From: Beta vulgaris subsp. vulgaris | Lineage: Eukaryota; Streptophyta; Magnoliopsida; Caryophyllales; Amaranthaceae | Length of the DNA stretch: 64,000 nucleotides | Direction: 5' to 3' | Assembly (NCBI RefSeq): GCF_026745355.1 | Contig: NC_079210.1 | Span: 22,270,671-22,334,670 of the forward strand | Part shown: one piece after another, positions 12,381 to 24,412 of the stretch | Layout of the letters: each line of letters opens with the position of its first letter | How positions within the stretch are numbered: the first letter of the stretch is position 1 | Translations under genes and position numbers: made by a program | The notes under the pieces: model-generated | The model's database searches: none | Seen by the model: only the letters and a program-made list of their open reading frames with translations | Told to the model about the DNA's origin: nothing

Positions 12381-12390
12381 CTGATACCAC
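12381..12390 (-). other. Primer-binding site of element 1 (tRNA-Met)
   Basis: The minus strand reads TGGTATCAG next to the 5' LTR, complementary to the 3' end of initiator tRNA-Met, with a short spacer before the LTR's TGTAAC end. This fixes the element's orientation and that 12393-14888 is the 5' LTR. Confidence 0.85.
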
Positions 12391-12392
12391 TT

Positions 12393-14888
12393 TGTAACAC
12401 CCCCAAATTTCTCCACTTTAAAAACTTATACTTTCGTAAAATACTTGGAGAAACTTAAGGGTATTACCACCAAATATAAATATATTTTGGCAATACTATA
12501 ACTTGATACACAAAATATGCAGCGGAAACTTCTAACTTTATTTATAAAAATAATATTATTATCCAAAAACCACAATACTAATATGAAAAGTCTAAAGACT
12601 ACTAAAATAGTGATCTAATTCTAATGATCCCAAAAGGTTCCTCCCATGCATCATGAATCATCAATAACCTGCAAACTACTCCCGTAAGGAAAGTAGGGCA
12701 AAGCCAAAACAAATAGGAAATACGAGTCAGTTGAAATACTGAGTACAATTACGTGCAAGACTTGTAAACTTGTAAATATATAATTCACATACTTTCATAA
12801 ACATGCTTTATTTCACAATTCTAGTGATAACAAAAATAAGATCAATCCATTATTAAATTCACGTTGACACCAAAGAATATATCTCCTTTAATAATTCCAT
12901 TAAAAGTGGAAAATAATAATATAAGAACTTAACTTAAACCCTTTCCTTGATCCGCGGATCCTAAGTGTGCACACCCCCCAAGCTAGTATACCTTTATGAA
13001 TACAAAGACATTGGAGTAACCTTAATGCCAACTAGTGGACTTGGAAGAACCCTTCTTGAACAAAGCCAAGGGTAATTGTAATAAGAATAACAGAGGGTAA
13101 ACCTTTCCTTTAATTCAAATAAAGAATTATGATAAACAAACTTAATTATAGGGAATTAAAAAAAATAATTTAAACTTTTAAAACTAAAACTCATGCTAAT
13201 ATTTTTGAGTTACTCAAAGCCACTGATTTGCAAAAGTGGATTCCTTCATAAAAAAAATGGATTATACATGCAAACTGATTTTTTTTATTTATTTACTTTT
13301 CTAAAACAAACAAAACAATATTTGTTGGTTTAGCATATCTACGAGTCAACAAAGCAAGAGAAAATACAAGCTTTAATTTATCTAGCCTAAATGATAAGAA
13401 GGTTTGATTAAACCAATTGCATATACCAATTCATATAATTTTATACTAAAACACACATAACTAATGTATACATAATAATTAAAGATCAAGCCACGTAAAC
13501 GTACCTTGATAATTCACGAAACAAGAAAATCAACTAGTAAGGGAATATTCACGAACGAAATCCTCCTATTAATTATAAACTAGTTCTAATCAAAACGATG
13601 AACAATATATGAACTCTAAAAGAAAATTATGCTAAACTAACTAATTATAGACGTGATTCATGCTCAAACAATTAAAACATGTTTTTATAAAACTCAAAAA
13701 AATCAAAAACTAGGAATTAAAACAACTTTTAAAAAATAGAGTACTTACAAAACCTGCCGCTAAAACTCCTCGGTGAAAAACTAAAACTACTCAAAGAGAC
13801 CACTCACTTTAGGGATTACTCCCTCCGTTTCCTAAAGATCTTCCCACGTACTGTTCCTACAGATACCAAGGAAAATCAAGTTGTGTGGGACATGGTGTGA
13901 GTAAAGTAGGAGAGAGAAAGGGGTTAAGATAAATAAACAAATAAAAAGGGGTTAAAGTAGGAGAGAGAAAGGGAGTAAAATTGAATTAATAATGTAATAG
14001 TGGACCATATGATAGTGACATGAGAGGGTAAATAGGGAAATTTGTTTTGCCAAATAAGGAAAAAAGCAAAAGTGGGAAGATCTTTTGGAAACACCCTTAA
14101 ACGGAAAGTGGGAAGATCTTTAGGAAACGGAGGGAGTACATTATAAGGAACTCTCAAAATTTTTTGTGAAGAGAAAGTGAAAGATTAGAGGGGTATTTAT
14201 AGTGTAAACTAGGGTAGAAAAGAGGTAAAACTTTCCTAAATTATTAAAATTAGGGTAAAAGAATTCAAAATAAATAAATAAATAAAATTTGCAACATTAC
14301 AAAGCTGCCGTGCAGCAGCTGTGTAATGCAGCAAAAAAAAAATTGTTTCATTTTAAAAAAAAAAAAAAAAAACTAACTCTTCCCTTTATTTGAAAATTCT
14401 TTCCTAAAATCAATTTTGTTTGATTTTAAAGAGATTGTTAAATCTTCCCAAATCAATTAAAATACCATAATTTCTAACTCAATATAAATCTCATAAAAAT
14501 CTGATTTTATAACATTTAACAAAATATTTTAAATATTTAAAGTTTTCGGTTTTATTTAAAAGAATCGATTTTTCAAAACAACACTTATAAAAAAATCCGA
14601 AAATTACATACTAAAATGTATAATCTAATTTTATTACCCAAAAATGAATTTTGGATTTTATAAAATTATTTATCAAATATTTGTTTCGATAACTAATTAA
14701 ATAAGATAATGACAAGAGCATATATTATTAAAAAAATTACTAAAATAACCTTTAAAATTCAAACTATATTTCCCTCCAAATGATTCCCTCTAATGTGATT
14801 TTAAAATAGTTTAAAATGAATTTTGAAGATAAAATTTAAGTTTGTTTTAAATAATCTCAATAAATGCCTAAAAATACGGGGTATTACA
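12393..14888 (-). repeat. 5' LTR of element 1
   Basis: 2496 bp, near-identical to 4652-6837 apart from small indels and one MITE insertion (13819-14136). It would contain the promoter of the element, on the minus strand. Confidence 0.93.
13819..14136. mobile_element. Stowaway-like MITE in the 5' LTR
   Basis: Ends are CTCCCTCCGTTTCCTAAAGA and TCTTTAGGAAACGGAGGGAG, an inverted repeat flanked by TA on both sides (13817-13818 and 14137-14138), as in Stowaway/Mariner MITEs. The sister LTR lacks it at the matching place, so it arrived after the retrotransposon. It has no coding capacity. Confidence 0.9.
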
Positions 14889-15576
14889 ACTACATCCACA
14901 AAATCAAGTGTAAGTAGTGTGAATTCGCCGGCTATAGATGTGGGATCTATCAAGGCTGCCATTTTGGAGGAGATGACACATAACTTAAACGTTATTCTGG
15001 AGCAAATGAGTTTACCGACTTTTACCTTGCAAAAGGGAATAGTGTCATTATCCCACAGTCGACCGATGATCCACGAGGATCAGCTGATCAGATGATACCT
15101 TTATCTGATCCACCTCCAGTACCTGAGTTGAAGGTAATCACTTCATCCATTTGGCTTTGTTAATTATAAATTACTATTGTACTTTTTTCAATGGAGTTTT
15201 TCAATGAACTAATATAAATGGAGTTTTTTTTTCAAAGGAAGCAGAGAGCGCATGCGAACTCTTAGCTCGAGCGGATGGTCCTGATAGATTCATTCTGGTA
15301 GCATATGGCCATGCACAACCCCCCGAGTGACCGAGTATGCTTGCATAACCAGTTAGTGAACGATAACCACTATGTGATCACCATCAATGCAATAATCACT
15401 GGTTTTGAAGAGTTACGTCTTCTGCTATCGCAGCGAAAAGTTGATCTGCATTTGCTGAGCCATGCAGTTGGCAATTATGTTATATGGCCACGTTCATTGG
15501 TGCGGTTTTCAGATGAGGTACAATGATTAACATACTATATACATGCATCTTTTGGTTTTCTATTTCCTATAAATAA

Positions 15577-15598
15577 TATATATATATATATATATATA

Positions 15599-15651
<53 letters not shown>

Positions 15652-15652
15652 C
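15577..15652. repeat. (AT)n microsatellite
   Basis: A run of about 75 bases of TA/AT dinucleotides in the intron between the 15238-15517 exon and the one starting near 15685. Confidence 0.95.
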
Positions 15653-16899
15653 TAGTAATATCTTTACTTTTAACTAATTACTAGGTTTCGGGAAAGGTGG
15701 GTTCACATGACAGGAGGGCAAAGAAAGCCGGTTCACCTGATAAGAAGGTGAAGGCAAATATTTCATGTGAAAAGAACCCACTTATTCTCAATCCATAGGT
15801 GTTTCAAGGCCTCACTATTCCATGCTTTTGGTTGCATGAGTGCACTAGCGATTTAACCGATGATAATGCAATAGAGGTTGTTTTGGGAGCGCAACAATTC
15901 CACTACATTGAGGAGTCATCAACTTTCATTTTTAAGGTCGATATCAAAGAATTCTTATGTGGGGAAGAGTTATGTGTTTCCATTATACAAACTTTCATGA
16001 GGTAATACATAATAAGTATATGTTTAATTCGTTTGCAATTCAACTTCCATAATAAGTAGGTTTACTAGTAATCATTTCTCAAGTTATTATACAATGAATT
16101 TATTGGATCAAGTGTCCAAAATATGTTTAGTTGGTTATGTCCAAACATATTACTAGATGACAATTGCTTGAAAAACAAACTCGAAGTGAAATATTACATC
16201 GAAATGAGTTTTAAAGCATCATCTCGTGTAGGAGTTCAGCTCATCCTTGTCCCATATTTTGAAAGGTATATTTGTTAAATATGCTTAACTTCTATTTATT
16301 CGATAATTAAGTTCTAATTGTTCTATGATTAATAGTATATTTTCTTGTTGTTGTAGCGCTCATTGGACACCTGTTTCAATATGTTTGTCAACTAACCAAG
16401 TGTACCACTTCGATTCATTGCGGCGAAAACCACCACGGTCCTTACTACTCAAATCATTGTTAAGTAGGTAGCCTAACCGAAAGTAAATAAATATTACATG
16501 ATCTTATAATGGTATATTGATGTAGTGTGATGAAGAAAACTATTGGACAAAGACTTGCAATAGCAAATGCTCCTATTTGGATATCAGTCGAGGTAATATG
16601 AGTAATTTGCTTGTCCATATATATAGAAACATCCTTTTTCCTACATACTTATACACATCTAACATGAATGTATTTGGATACATGTTTTGGTGAAATTTAA
16701 AGTGTCTGCAACAAGATGATGGACTTGCATGTGGTTATTACGTGATGAGGTTCATATTCGATATCGTTAACCATTGCACTAACATCGATGATCTTCAAAC
16801 GGTATGTAACTTCTTAGTATATATATTATGTTAGTTTAGACTAGATCGATGGTTAGTAGTTAATTGCTTTAGAAACTAAAGTAGCAAATATTCGTAAAA

Positions 16900-17400
16900 G
16901 AGGTCATTTAAGGCATATTTTGGCCTTTTCGCATCCAATTATTATATTTTGAGTCATTTAACCCTAAATAATTTATGAACATGATAATATGAGGTATAAT
17001 ATAACTAGTGTGTAGATTTTTAGGCTTGCATTTGTTGTTGGTCGAATTTCGGGAACGTAAACATGATTTTAGGCCTATTTTGGCTGATTCGTGTCTAATT
17101 TGTATTTCTCGAGTCATTTAACCCCAAATTCATTTTGAACATGCTAATATGAGGTATAATATAACTATTGTGTAAATTTTTAGGCTTGCATTAGTTGTTG
17201 GTCGAATTTCGGGAATGTAAATGTGATTTTAGGCCTATTTGGCCTATTCACGTCCAAGTATTAGATTTTGAGTCATTTAACTCCAGTTTTTTTTATGAAT
17301 ATGGCTATATAAGGTATAATATAACTAGTGTGTAGATTTTTAATCTTCAATTTATTGTTGGTTGAATTTCGAAAAGGTATATGTAATTTTTAGAACTTTA
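16900..17400. repeat. ~160-bp repeat, array 3, in an intron
   Basis: Three units of the same repeat as arrays 1 and 2 (starts near 16932, 17091 and 17250) lie between the exon ending near 16801 (GTATGT donor) and the last exon near 17451. Confidence 0.85.
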
Positions 17401-17674
17401 GACTACGGTAAATGATTGAATTCTTATAGTATGTGTTTTATATGATTAGAAGTTTGAAAGGCTTCATCATGGAGGAGTTAAATGAAGTTCGGATAAGCTG
17501 GCGACTTACCTTTGTGACAATTTTTTATGAACATGTTGGGAGGATTATTTTGCGATATTATTTTTCCTAATATATGTATACTTTATCAATTATATGTACA
17601 CTTTATACATTATTTCAATATATTTTAAAGTTATTTACAATTGGTTTTTTTAGTGCATTTCGATTATATTTTTT

Positions 17675-18469
17675 CACTAGTGAGAAAAACCCAATGTAAG
17701 AGGGTGTGAAGGTGGGCAGAGGGTGTGGGAGGTGGTATGTGGGTGGGTAGGGTGGGGTGGGGTGTGGGAGGTGGACAAAGGTGTGGGAGGTGGTCTGTGG
17801 GTGGACAGGGGTGGGGTGGGGTGGGGTGTGGGAGGTGGTTTGTGGGTGGGAAGGAGGTGGGCAGGGGTGTGGTGAGATGGGCAGGGGTGTGGGGAGGGTG
17901 TGTAAAGTGGGCAGGTGGGTGGGCAGGGGTGGGGTGGGGTGGGGTGTGGGAAGTGGTTTGTGGATGGGCTGGGGTGTGGGGAGGTGGTTTGTGGGAGGGC
18001 TGGGGTGGGGTGGGGAGTGACAGGTGGATAGGTTGGTGGGTGGGGGTGTGGGGAGGTGGGCAGGTGGGTGGGCAGTGTGTGGGGAGGTGGGTGTGGGTTG
18101 GGTGCTGGGGGCAGCAGGGTGTGGCTTGTGAGTATTGCTTTTTTTTAAAAAAAAAAAAATCAAAAAGGGCTGCAGTTTTAGGCATAAACCGCATCCCTTC
18201 TATATTTAAAGGGATGCGGTTTATAAAAAAACGCAACCCTTTTGATTATGAAGGGTTGTGTTTTTCAATAAACTGAAACCCTTCTAAAAGTGAAGGGCTG
18301 CAGTTTTTCTCCCTAAACCGCAGCCCTTCAAGTGCTGAATGGTTGGGGTTTTTTTAAAAACCGCAGTCCTTTTTTCTGGCTGATGAGCTGCTACAGCAAG
18401 GGTTGCTGGCCAAAAACGCAACCCTTAGGAATATTTTGACCGCAACCCTTACACGTTTTTCTACTAGTG
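17675..18469. mobile_element. CACTA-type unit with G-rich minisatellite and subterminal repeats
   Basis: Left end CACTAGTGAGAAAAAC and right end CGTTTTTCTACTAGTG form the inverted ends of a CACTA element. From 17700 to about 18125 it is a G-rich minisatellite (GGGTGGGCAGGGGTGTGG-like units, the complement of the one at 1718-2636). From about 18165 to 18469 there are inverted and direct copies of AAGGGCTGCGG/CCGCAGCCCTT, a subterminal-repeat pattern shared with the element at 22147-23443. No 3-bp TSD is evident (TTT left, AGC right), so it may instead be the 3' end of the large CACTA-type element that holds the transposase gene. Confidence 0.65.
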
Positions 18470-19109
18470 AGCGGAGCACCGTAAGTGACGAATCAACCAC
18501 CAACAACCTCGAAACTGCCTTATTTCTTCTTATAGTGAGTTTTGTGTAGTTTACAGTGAATTAGTCTAAGTTTTTAGTTAGTTTTTCTTTTCTTAATTGA
18601 ATTATGTGATTAATGTGGTATGTGAAATTTGTTAATTATAGGAAAAAGTGGTTAAGGAAGGCAAATAAACTATCAACTCTCTTCTCATAATTGCTTCTCT
18701 TTGGTGTTAAGAGGTAATTAGCCTAATTTTCTTGTTATTTGTTGGATGTTGATGAGGAAAAATTATCATGTGCTCCAATTTGAGTAAGATATGATAATGT
18801 ATGTATATTTCTTGATACGAGATTGGATGAAAACAATCCAATTGAGCTATGAAATCTATAAGTTATATGAATCATCATCATATGCCTAGATTCTCATTCA
18901 AGACTTACTTGTCGTGGGATTAGGCCTCAGTACCACATATGGGTTTGACATGGTGAGGAGGAAAAAACGTATAGGAAGCTTTAGAGTAATGATAGATGTA
19001 TGTGAAGAGAAAAAGGATTTAGAGCCCATTGATGAGGCTAGGGAAGAGAACATCTCACTAGCATACGCATCAAATACTAACACTCCCCCTACTATCCCGT
19101 GCCTAGCTC
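18470..19109. other. Upstream region of second CACTA-type gene copy
   Basis: No gene recognised. An open stretch at about 18914-19100 on the + strand reads GLGLSTTYGFDMVRRKKRIG and further charged residues before running into the C-rich minisatellite; I cannot assign it to a family and it may not be coding. Confidence 0.4.
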
Positions 19110-19495
19110 CGGCCCCCCCCCCCCCACTACTTCCCCCTGCTCCCCCTTGCTGCATTCCCCTTGCCCAACCTCCCTCCTCTGCTGCACTCTCCCCCCTGCT
19201 ACACGCTCCCCTGCACACCCCTTGTACACCCCTGTCCTCGCACCCATTGCTGCCCCCTATCCAGCCTCGATCTCCTAGCCCCTACCACCCATCCCACCTA
19301 CTGCACTCCCCTCATTGTTGCCCCCTGCTGCACTCCCCTTGCCGAGCCTCCCTAGCCCCTCCCAGCCCTCCCCTTTATAGACCCCTTGCCTTGGCCTCCC
19401 AGCCATGCACACCCTTTCCCAGCCACTGCCAGCCCCTGGACACCCCCTGCCCAGCCCCTCCCGCCTGCTCACACCCACTACACAGGCCCCCTAGT
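19110..19495. repeat. C-rich minisatellite, second copy
   Basis: Units such as CCCCTGCCCAGCCCCTCCC and CACTCCCCTTGC; same composition and same place relative to the transposase ATG as the tract ending at 2636. Proline-rich frames across it are composition artefacts. Confidence 0.85.
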
Positions 19496-19499
19496 GCCA

Positions 19500-19754
19500 A
19501 TGTTAAATATTTTAATTATTTTTTGTTTTCTTGAGCTATATATATTAATACGTATATTTGAACAATTTCATGGGGATGGCAGTGTGTCAGATGTGCATAC
19601 TGGTGAGAGCACGGGTAGTGAAATAATATCGTGGATGAGTCATATGACAAGAGATAGGAGATGGTTAAAGGTGATCCTGAGGATCGGGATCTTGAGGGTG
19701 AGTACGTAAGGAGGCTTGAAAAGATGTCAGATGTAGATGCTCACATGGGAAACG
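19500..19754 (+). pseudogene. Second copy of the CACTA-type transposase gene, 5' end
   Basis: Aligns by eye with 2640-2850: the shared TTGAGCTATATATATTAAT, CAATTTCAT and an ATGGC start region, followed by a diverged acidic segment and ACATGGGAAA. The matching continuation (GGATTATGTGCAAGAACGACC) is found at 25251, after an inserted CACTA element. Full of stops; only the first exon and a little more are left. Confidence 0.7.
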
Positions 19755-20470
19755 CACTAGTGGAAAAAACCTTATATGTCAATTAGTAACAGATCCGGTT
19801 TTTGTAAAACCGCATCCGAAAATCAACACTAAAAATAGGAGGAAAAGCTAGGAGGACAATCTAATGCGGTCCTCTTGTGGACCTCATCATATTATAAAAA
19901 TTGATGCGGTTTTTTTTAATAATATGATGCGGTTTGGTGGACCACATCAAATTCTCTTAATTTTTCTATAAAAAAAAGGAACCCAGCCCACACCGTTATA
20001 ATCCCCGGCCCAATCCCTTGTAATCCCCAGCCCACTCCCTTATAATCCGCCCCTCAACTCTCAAACCCTATCCTCTTCATTCCCTCAACTCTCAAACCCT
20101 AAACCTCAGCCTCTTCTCTCTCTCCTTCGCCCCTTCTCTTCACTCATCTCTCATCTCTCCTATCTCCTCTTAAATCGCCGGCCGTTAATATCGTCTCAGC
20201 ATCTTCAATCTCGTCGCTCAACCTAAAATCAGTGGCATCCGAAGTCATCCTCACCACTCCTTTATCTCTCCACCTTGAGATTTCTTCTTCGTCGGTCATT
20301 CTTCTTCGTCGGCCCACAAGCCTCAACCGCAAGTCGCCAATTGCCCGAAGTTCGACGCCGCAAGTCGACTAGTCATTTTCAACAATCATTCACTCTTCAT
20401 TTTCTCTGTCCTCTCCTCCGCCGCTCTATCCTCTATGCTCCTTAGATCTTTATTTTCACAGGTGTCACAC

Positions 20471-23400
20471 TGTAACAACCCTGAATTTCCAATACTTCTA
20501 AAAACAACTTAATATAAATAAACTCGGAAATCCAAAGGTGCTACGCCGCGATAATTAGTAATAATAACTGCAAGGCTAATGGTTCTAATTAAAACAATAA
20601 ATAATAAGTTTTAAATAATTATTACAGACCAACTAAATAGAATGTAAATTAATTATTACAAACCAAAATATAAATCTTATAGTCAACAAATAACAGTGGA
20701 AGTCTTTTTAGAGTCTTATTAAATCAAAAGAGATCCAACGCACTCTTTAACCCAATCGGAGCTAACTATCTTCAAGTCCCTGCACATTAAACACTGTAAT
20801 ATCAGCTAAAGGCTGAGCAAGATTTAATATTGTAATAAAACAAAACTATTCAATGTGCAGGTAAGATATATAGGAATATCTTACAAATTCATTTAAAAGT
20901 TGTACAAATTATTTATATAATATATTAACTTTTTAATAACCTCAAATCCAATCTTTCTTTCTTTCTGAACTATTCCGTAAAACTTTCAAATATAACCTTT
21001 TGTAATCTGTGAGTAGGAAGTAATAAAATTCCAATGAGCTAGCTAGGCTCACTAGATAAGGTAAACACCAAAGTCCCTAGTATGCATACCCCTTACTTGG
21101 TAACCTACCAAAAAAGAAGACAATTTGTAAGAGTATTGATCAACATACTCCCGACTACTATATATAATGGTTGAGACATTGTTAACTCAACATATTTCCA
21201 AAATTGGAGAATAACGCTTACCGGCAACCCCACAATAGAACTCTATAAACTCTCGTAAGGGTTAGGAACTTCCTCCTTTCAAAATCTCAACTTGGTAACA
21301 TAGAGGAACTTCCTCTTTCCAATATACGTGTCATTAACTTTTCTAAATCTCAATATTTAAACTTCGTAAGAAAAAGGATTTCACTTTGACAAAAACAATG
21401 CCAAATAAATACAAAACATAACTGTACACGTTCAGTAAGAAATCTTACCTTATTAGCAACCACAATCAATATATCTCAATCTCAAGTAAAAAATGTTCTT
21501 CTACGAACCCGCAATCTACAATATAATAATATAGTATAAGTCACTTGACTATACTTCACATAATCCACCTATAAATGACATTACTTAGTTAATGAACTTT
21601 AACTAATTTTGAAAACAACTCAATTTAACCCAATTCAAGAGAACTCACAAGTCAACACGACAAAGATCAATGGGAAGGAAGTTATACAAATTGGTTGAAG
21701 CTTACTCATGCCTCATGCCATTTCTAGTACAACTATATCCACAACTATTTCAATCTATAACCAACTAGCTAGAGACTACCACTTAATAACAATTACCACA
21801 CTATGAGATTCATCACCTCCCAACCGCTTCAACACAATCACATAAACACAATAACGACATAGTACTCATCCAACTTCTCTAATATGTGACCACAACAATG
21901 GCACACCACAACAACGACACCACAACAACAACACGCTACAACAACACACGCCAAAATAACAAGAACACCATACTACTCTTTCTATACCACATAAACTCAT
22001 TCTAATTTATGGCAAATTTCATTGACCAGAGAACTACAATATTATTATACTTCGAACTACTAGTGGTTGATGCAAAGTGTAAGTTGGCATAACTTAACAA
22101 GAGAGATGTAGATTGAAGGAGGACAACAGAGTTGAAAACAATATAACACTAGTGGAAAAAAAACGCAAGGGCTGTGCTTATTGAAAAACGCAGCCCTTCA
22201 TTTATGAAGGGTTGCTGTCAATGCAAAAACCGCAGCCGCGCCCTTTTAGTGAAGGGCTGCGGTTTTTAAAAAACGCAGCCCTTTATGGGCTTTTTTTTTA
22301 AAAAAAAAATTGAAATGAATTCGCGGGCTTCAAATGTTAAGCGGGCTAGCTAGGGTTTCTTCTCCCTCCTTCTCTCTCACGTCCACAACAAATAGAAGAA
22401 TGCAGCCCCCTTTTAATCTTTCTCCTCAACAAACCCCTCTTCTTCTCTCTCACCCTCTTCCGAAGTTCTCCAGTATTTCGCAACGCAGATGAATGTCGGC
22501 CTCCCACGTCGGACGTGGATTACCTCTGGGGTTTAATTGCCGCGGTGCATTCCGTTTTGCAGCATTCTCAATGTCCTGAATCTATCTTCTTCCATTTTTT
22601 TACCTCTTACGAAACTCGAAACTTGGAAACCTTGTCAAGTCCACCTTCCCTCACATGAAATTCAAGCATTATACATTCCATGACGCCATTGTAAAACACT
22701 TGATTTCCTCCTTAGTTCGTCAAGCGCTAGATCCTACAACCATGGCCTCGACGCCAACCACCAACACACGACACCACCAAATGTCAAACACTAGTCTAGC
22801 CACCAACAACTCAAGTTTAGCCATAAACGAACAATGGGGTTTGAGTTTTTGGATGTAGATTGTAATTTTTGAGTTTTTTTTTCAGATCTAGGTTTGAGTT
22901 TGAGTTTTGTTTAATTTTCATTTTCGTTTTTTTTTTCCTTTTTTTCATTTTTTGTCATTCTGAATTTGTGTGTTTTTAATTTTTGAGTTTAATTTTCATT
23001 TTCGTTTGAGTATTATGTAGTTTCGTCATTCTGAATTTGTGTGTGTGATTTTTTTTTCATTTTCGTTCCTTTTTTTTCATTTTCTGTTCCGTTTTTTTTC
23101 ATTTTGGTTCATTTTTTCATTTTCGTTATTTCTTTTCATTTCCGTTCCTATTTTTCATTTTCGTTATTTTTTTTTTCGTTATTTTTTTCATTTTTAGATC
23201 TATAAATTTTGACTGTTCTTGTTGATTTTCCCTGTTGTAAATTTCTTGATATATTTAAGAGTAAAAAAATATCCAAAAATAAACAATTTTTTTATTTTTT
23301 TATGGGTTGAAAGGGCTGCGGTTTTGTGCCAAAAACGCATCTCTTCACTTTTAGTGAAGGGCTGCTATAGAAAGGGCTGCTAGCCAAAAACGCAGCCCTT

Positions 23401-24412
23401 AGGGCTGTTTTAACCGCAGCCGTTTCGTTTTTTTCCACTAGTGTAATATGTAGGGATACATATATTCAACCAGAGAAAAGGTTCATGCTTTTCTTATTGA
23501 ATTAGATATGTTGCAAACATATTACTAATATAGATGGTTTCTAGCTAATCAGTTGTATGTATGCATCAAGAGTTGAATACTTTTCTTCATAAAAATAAGA
23601 GTGAAACAAGTTTATTTAATCCAACATAACAAGAATTTCAGAATAATTTCGAAACTAATGATTAGGAAATCAAACCTGAAAAGAAGTTAACTAAATCAAA
23701 CAAAACATTAAACATAAACCAATTACTCAAATTTCGTAAAACAAAATTTTCCCCCAATTTAATTTATTCAAGAACCCTAATTTACAAAAACTCCAAATTC
23801 TGAAAATAATTAACCAAATACGAAAATAAACCTTAGGATTATAACTTACTTGATTAGGGGAAGTAGTGAGGTGAGATTACTCTATAAGAAGAGTCCCAAA
23901 AACTGCTCTTTGATTCGATTCTCGACCCGAACCCGCAAACTAAAACACGTTATTAACCTCTTCGAAAGACCCAGAAAATTAGAGCTATATTGAAGAAGAA
24001 TGAACAATAATTGAAGTGATGATGATTGATGGGGAAGTTAAGGTTTAATGGTGTTGTGAAGGTTTGAAGTAGAAGTATGGGAAGATAAGATGAATCGTGG
24101 GTTTTGGAAACTAAAACAAGAAGCTGCACTCTTTTCTTTCTTTTTCTTTTGACTTTCTCTTCTTTTTTTTCCTTTTTTTCTTTTGCTTTCTTTCTTTTCT
24201 ATTTCTAATTTTATTTCTCCTATAATATTAATATGATAGGTTTTGGGTTCTAACTTAACCTAGTAAACTTAGGAACTTATTTTTGACCACTTCTAGGGTA
24301 AAAAGTCAAAGATAATAAATAAATATTTTATATAAAAGAAATTTGAAATTATTTTCATTAAATAATTTAATACAACTAGTTACTAATTGAGCATAAAATA
24401 CGAGGTGTTACA
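20471..24412. mobile_element. Solo LTR 1, interrupted by a CACTA element
   Basis: Starts TGTAACAACCCTGAATTTCC and ends CGAGGTGTTACA, and matches the better-preserved solo LTR at 26779-29471 along its length. About 2.64 kb once the nested element is removed. No internal retrotransposon sequence or second LTR is next to it. Its flanking pentamers (CACAC, CATGC) no longer agree well, suggesting age. Confidence 0.75.
22147..23443. mobile_element. Non-autonomous CACTA element C
   Basis: Ends CACTAGTGGAAAAAAAACGC and CGTTTTTTTCCACTAGTG; TSD TAA on both sides (22144-22146, 23444-23446). Subterminal repeats are AAGGGCTGCGG/CGCAGCCCTT in both orientations. The middle (about 22330-22860) resembles the start of a host gene: a pyrimidine-rich leader and an open frame at 22655-22858 that I do not recognise. 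It may be a captured promoter and first exon. Confidence 0.9.

Larger units (their letters stand above)
4652..14888 (-). mobile_element. Ty3/gypsy chromovirus (Tekay-like), element 1
   Basis: Complete by its ends: LTRs start TGTAACACCCCCAAATTT and end TATTACA on the + strand, and the flanks carry the 5-bp duplication ACTAC (4647-4651 and 14889-14893). Coding order on the minus strand is gag, protease, reverse transcriptase, RNase H, integrase and a chromodomain-like tail, so this is the Ty3/gypsy order; the tail and tRNA-Met primer site fit the Tekay/Del clade. Frames are broken in several places and the integrase core is deleted, so it is not autonomous. It splits an exon of the CACTA-type gene. 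Confidence 0.95.
14889..17560 (+). pseudogene. CACTA-type gene, 3' half with Ulp1-like protease domain
   Basis: The exon cut at 4651 resumes here in frame (KAAILEEMTHNLNVILEQM, a helix typical of the end of the transposase domain). Exon 15238-15517 has NDNHYVITINAIITG and AVGNYVIWPRSLV, a domain often found before the protease in such plant transposon proteins. Exons near 16083-16263, 16357-16462, 16526-16591 and 16703-16801 encode a C48 (Ulp1/SUMO-protease-like) domain: catalytic His in SAHWTPVSICL (codon at 16361), Asp in YHFDSL, Gln and Cys in QQDDGLACGYYVMRF (Cys codon 16730). A last exon near 17450-17540 may end the protein. In-frame stops occur, for example near 15325 in one frame and at 15797. 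All four catalytic residues are still present, but the gene is split by 10 kb of retrotransposon. Confidence 0.8.

Noticed and set aside
17675..17682. CACTAGTG as the 3' terminus of the large CACTA-type element.
   Set aside because: The motif is palindromic and cannot show direction alone; no TSD supports it over the end at 18469, so it was left open.
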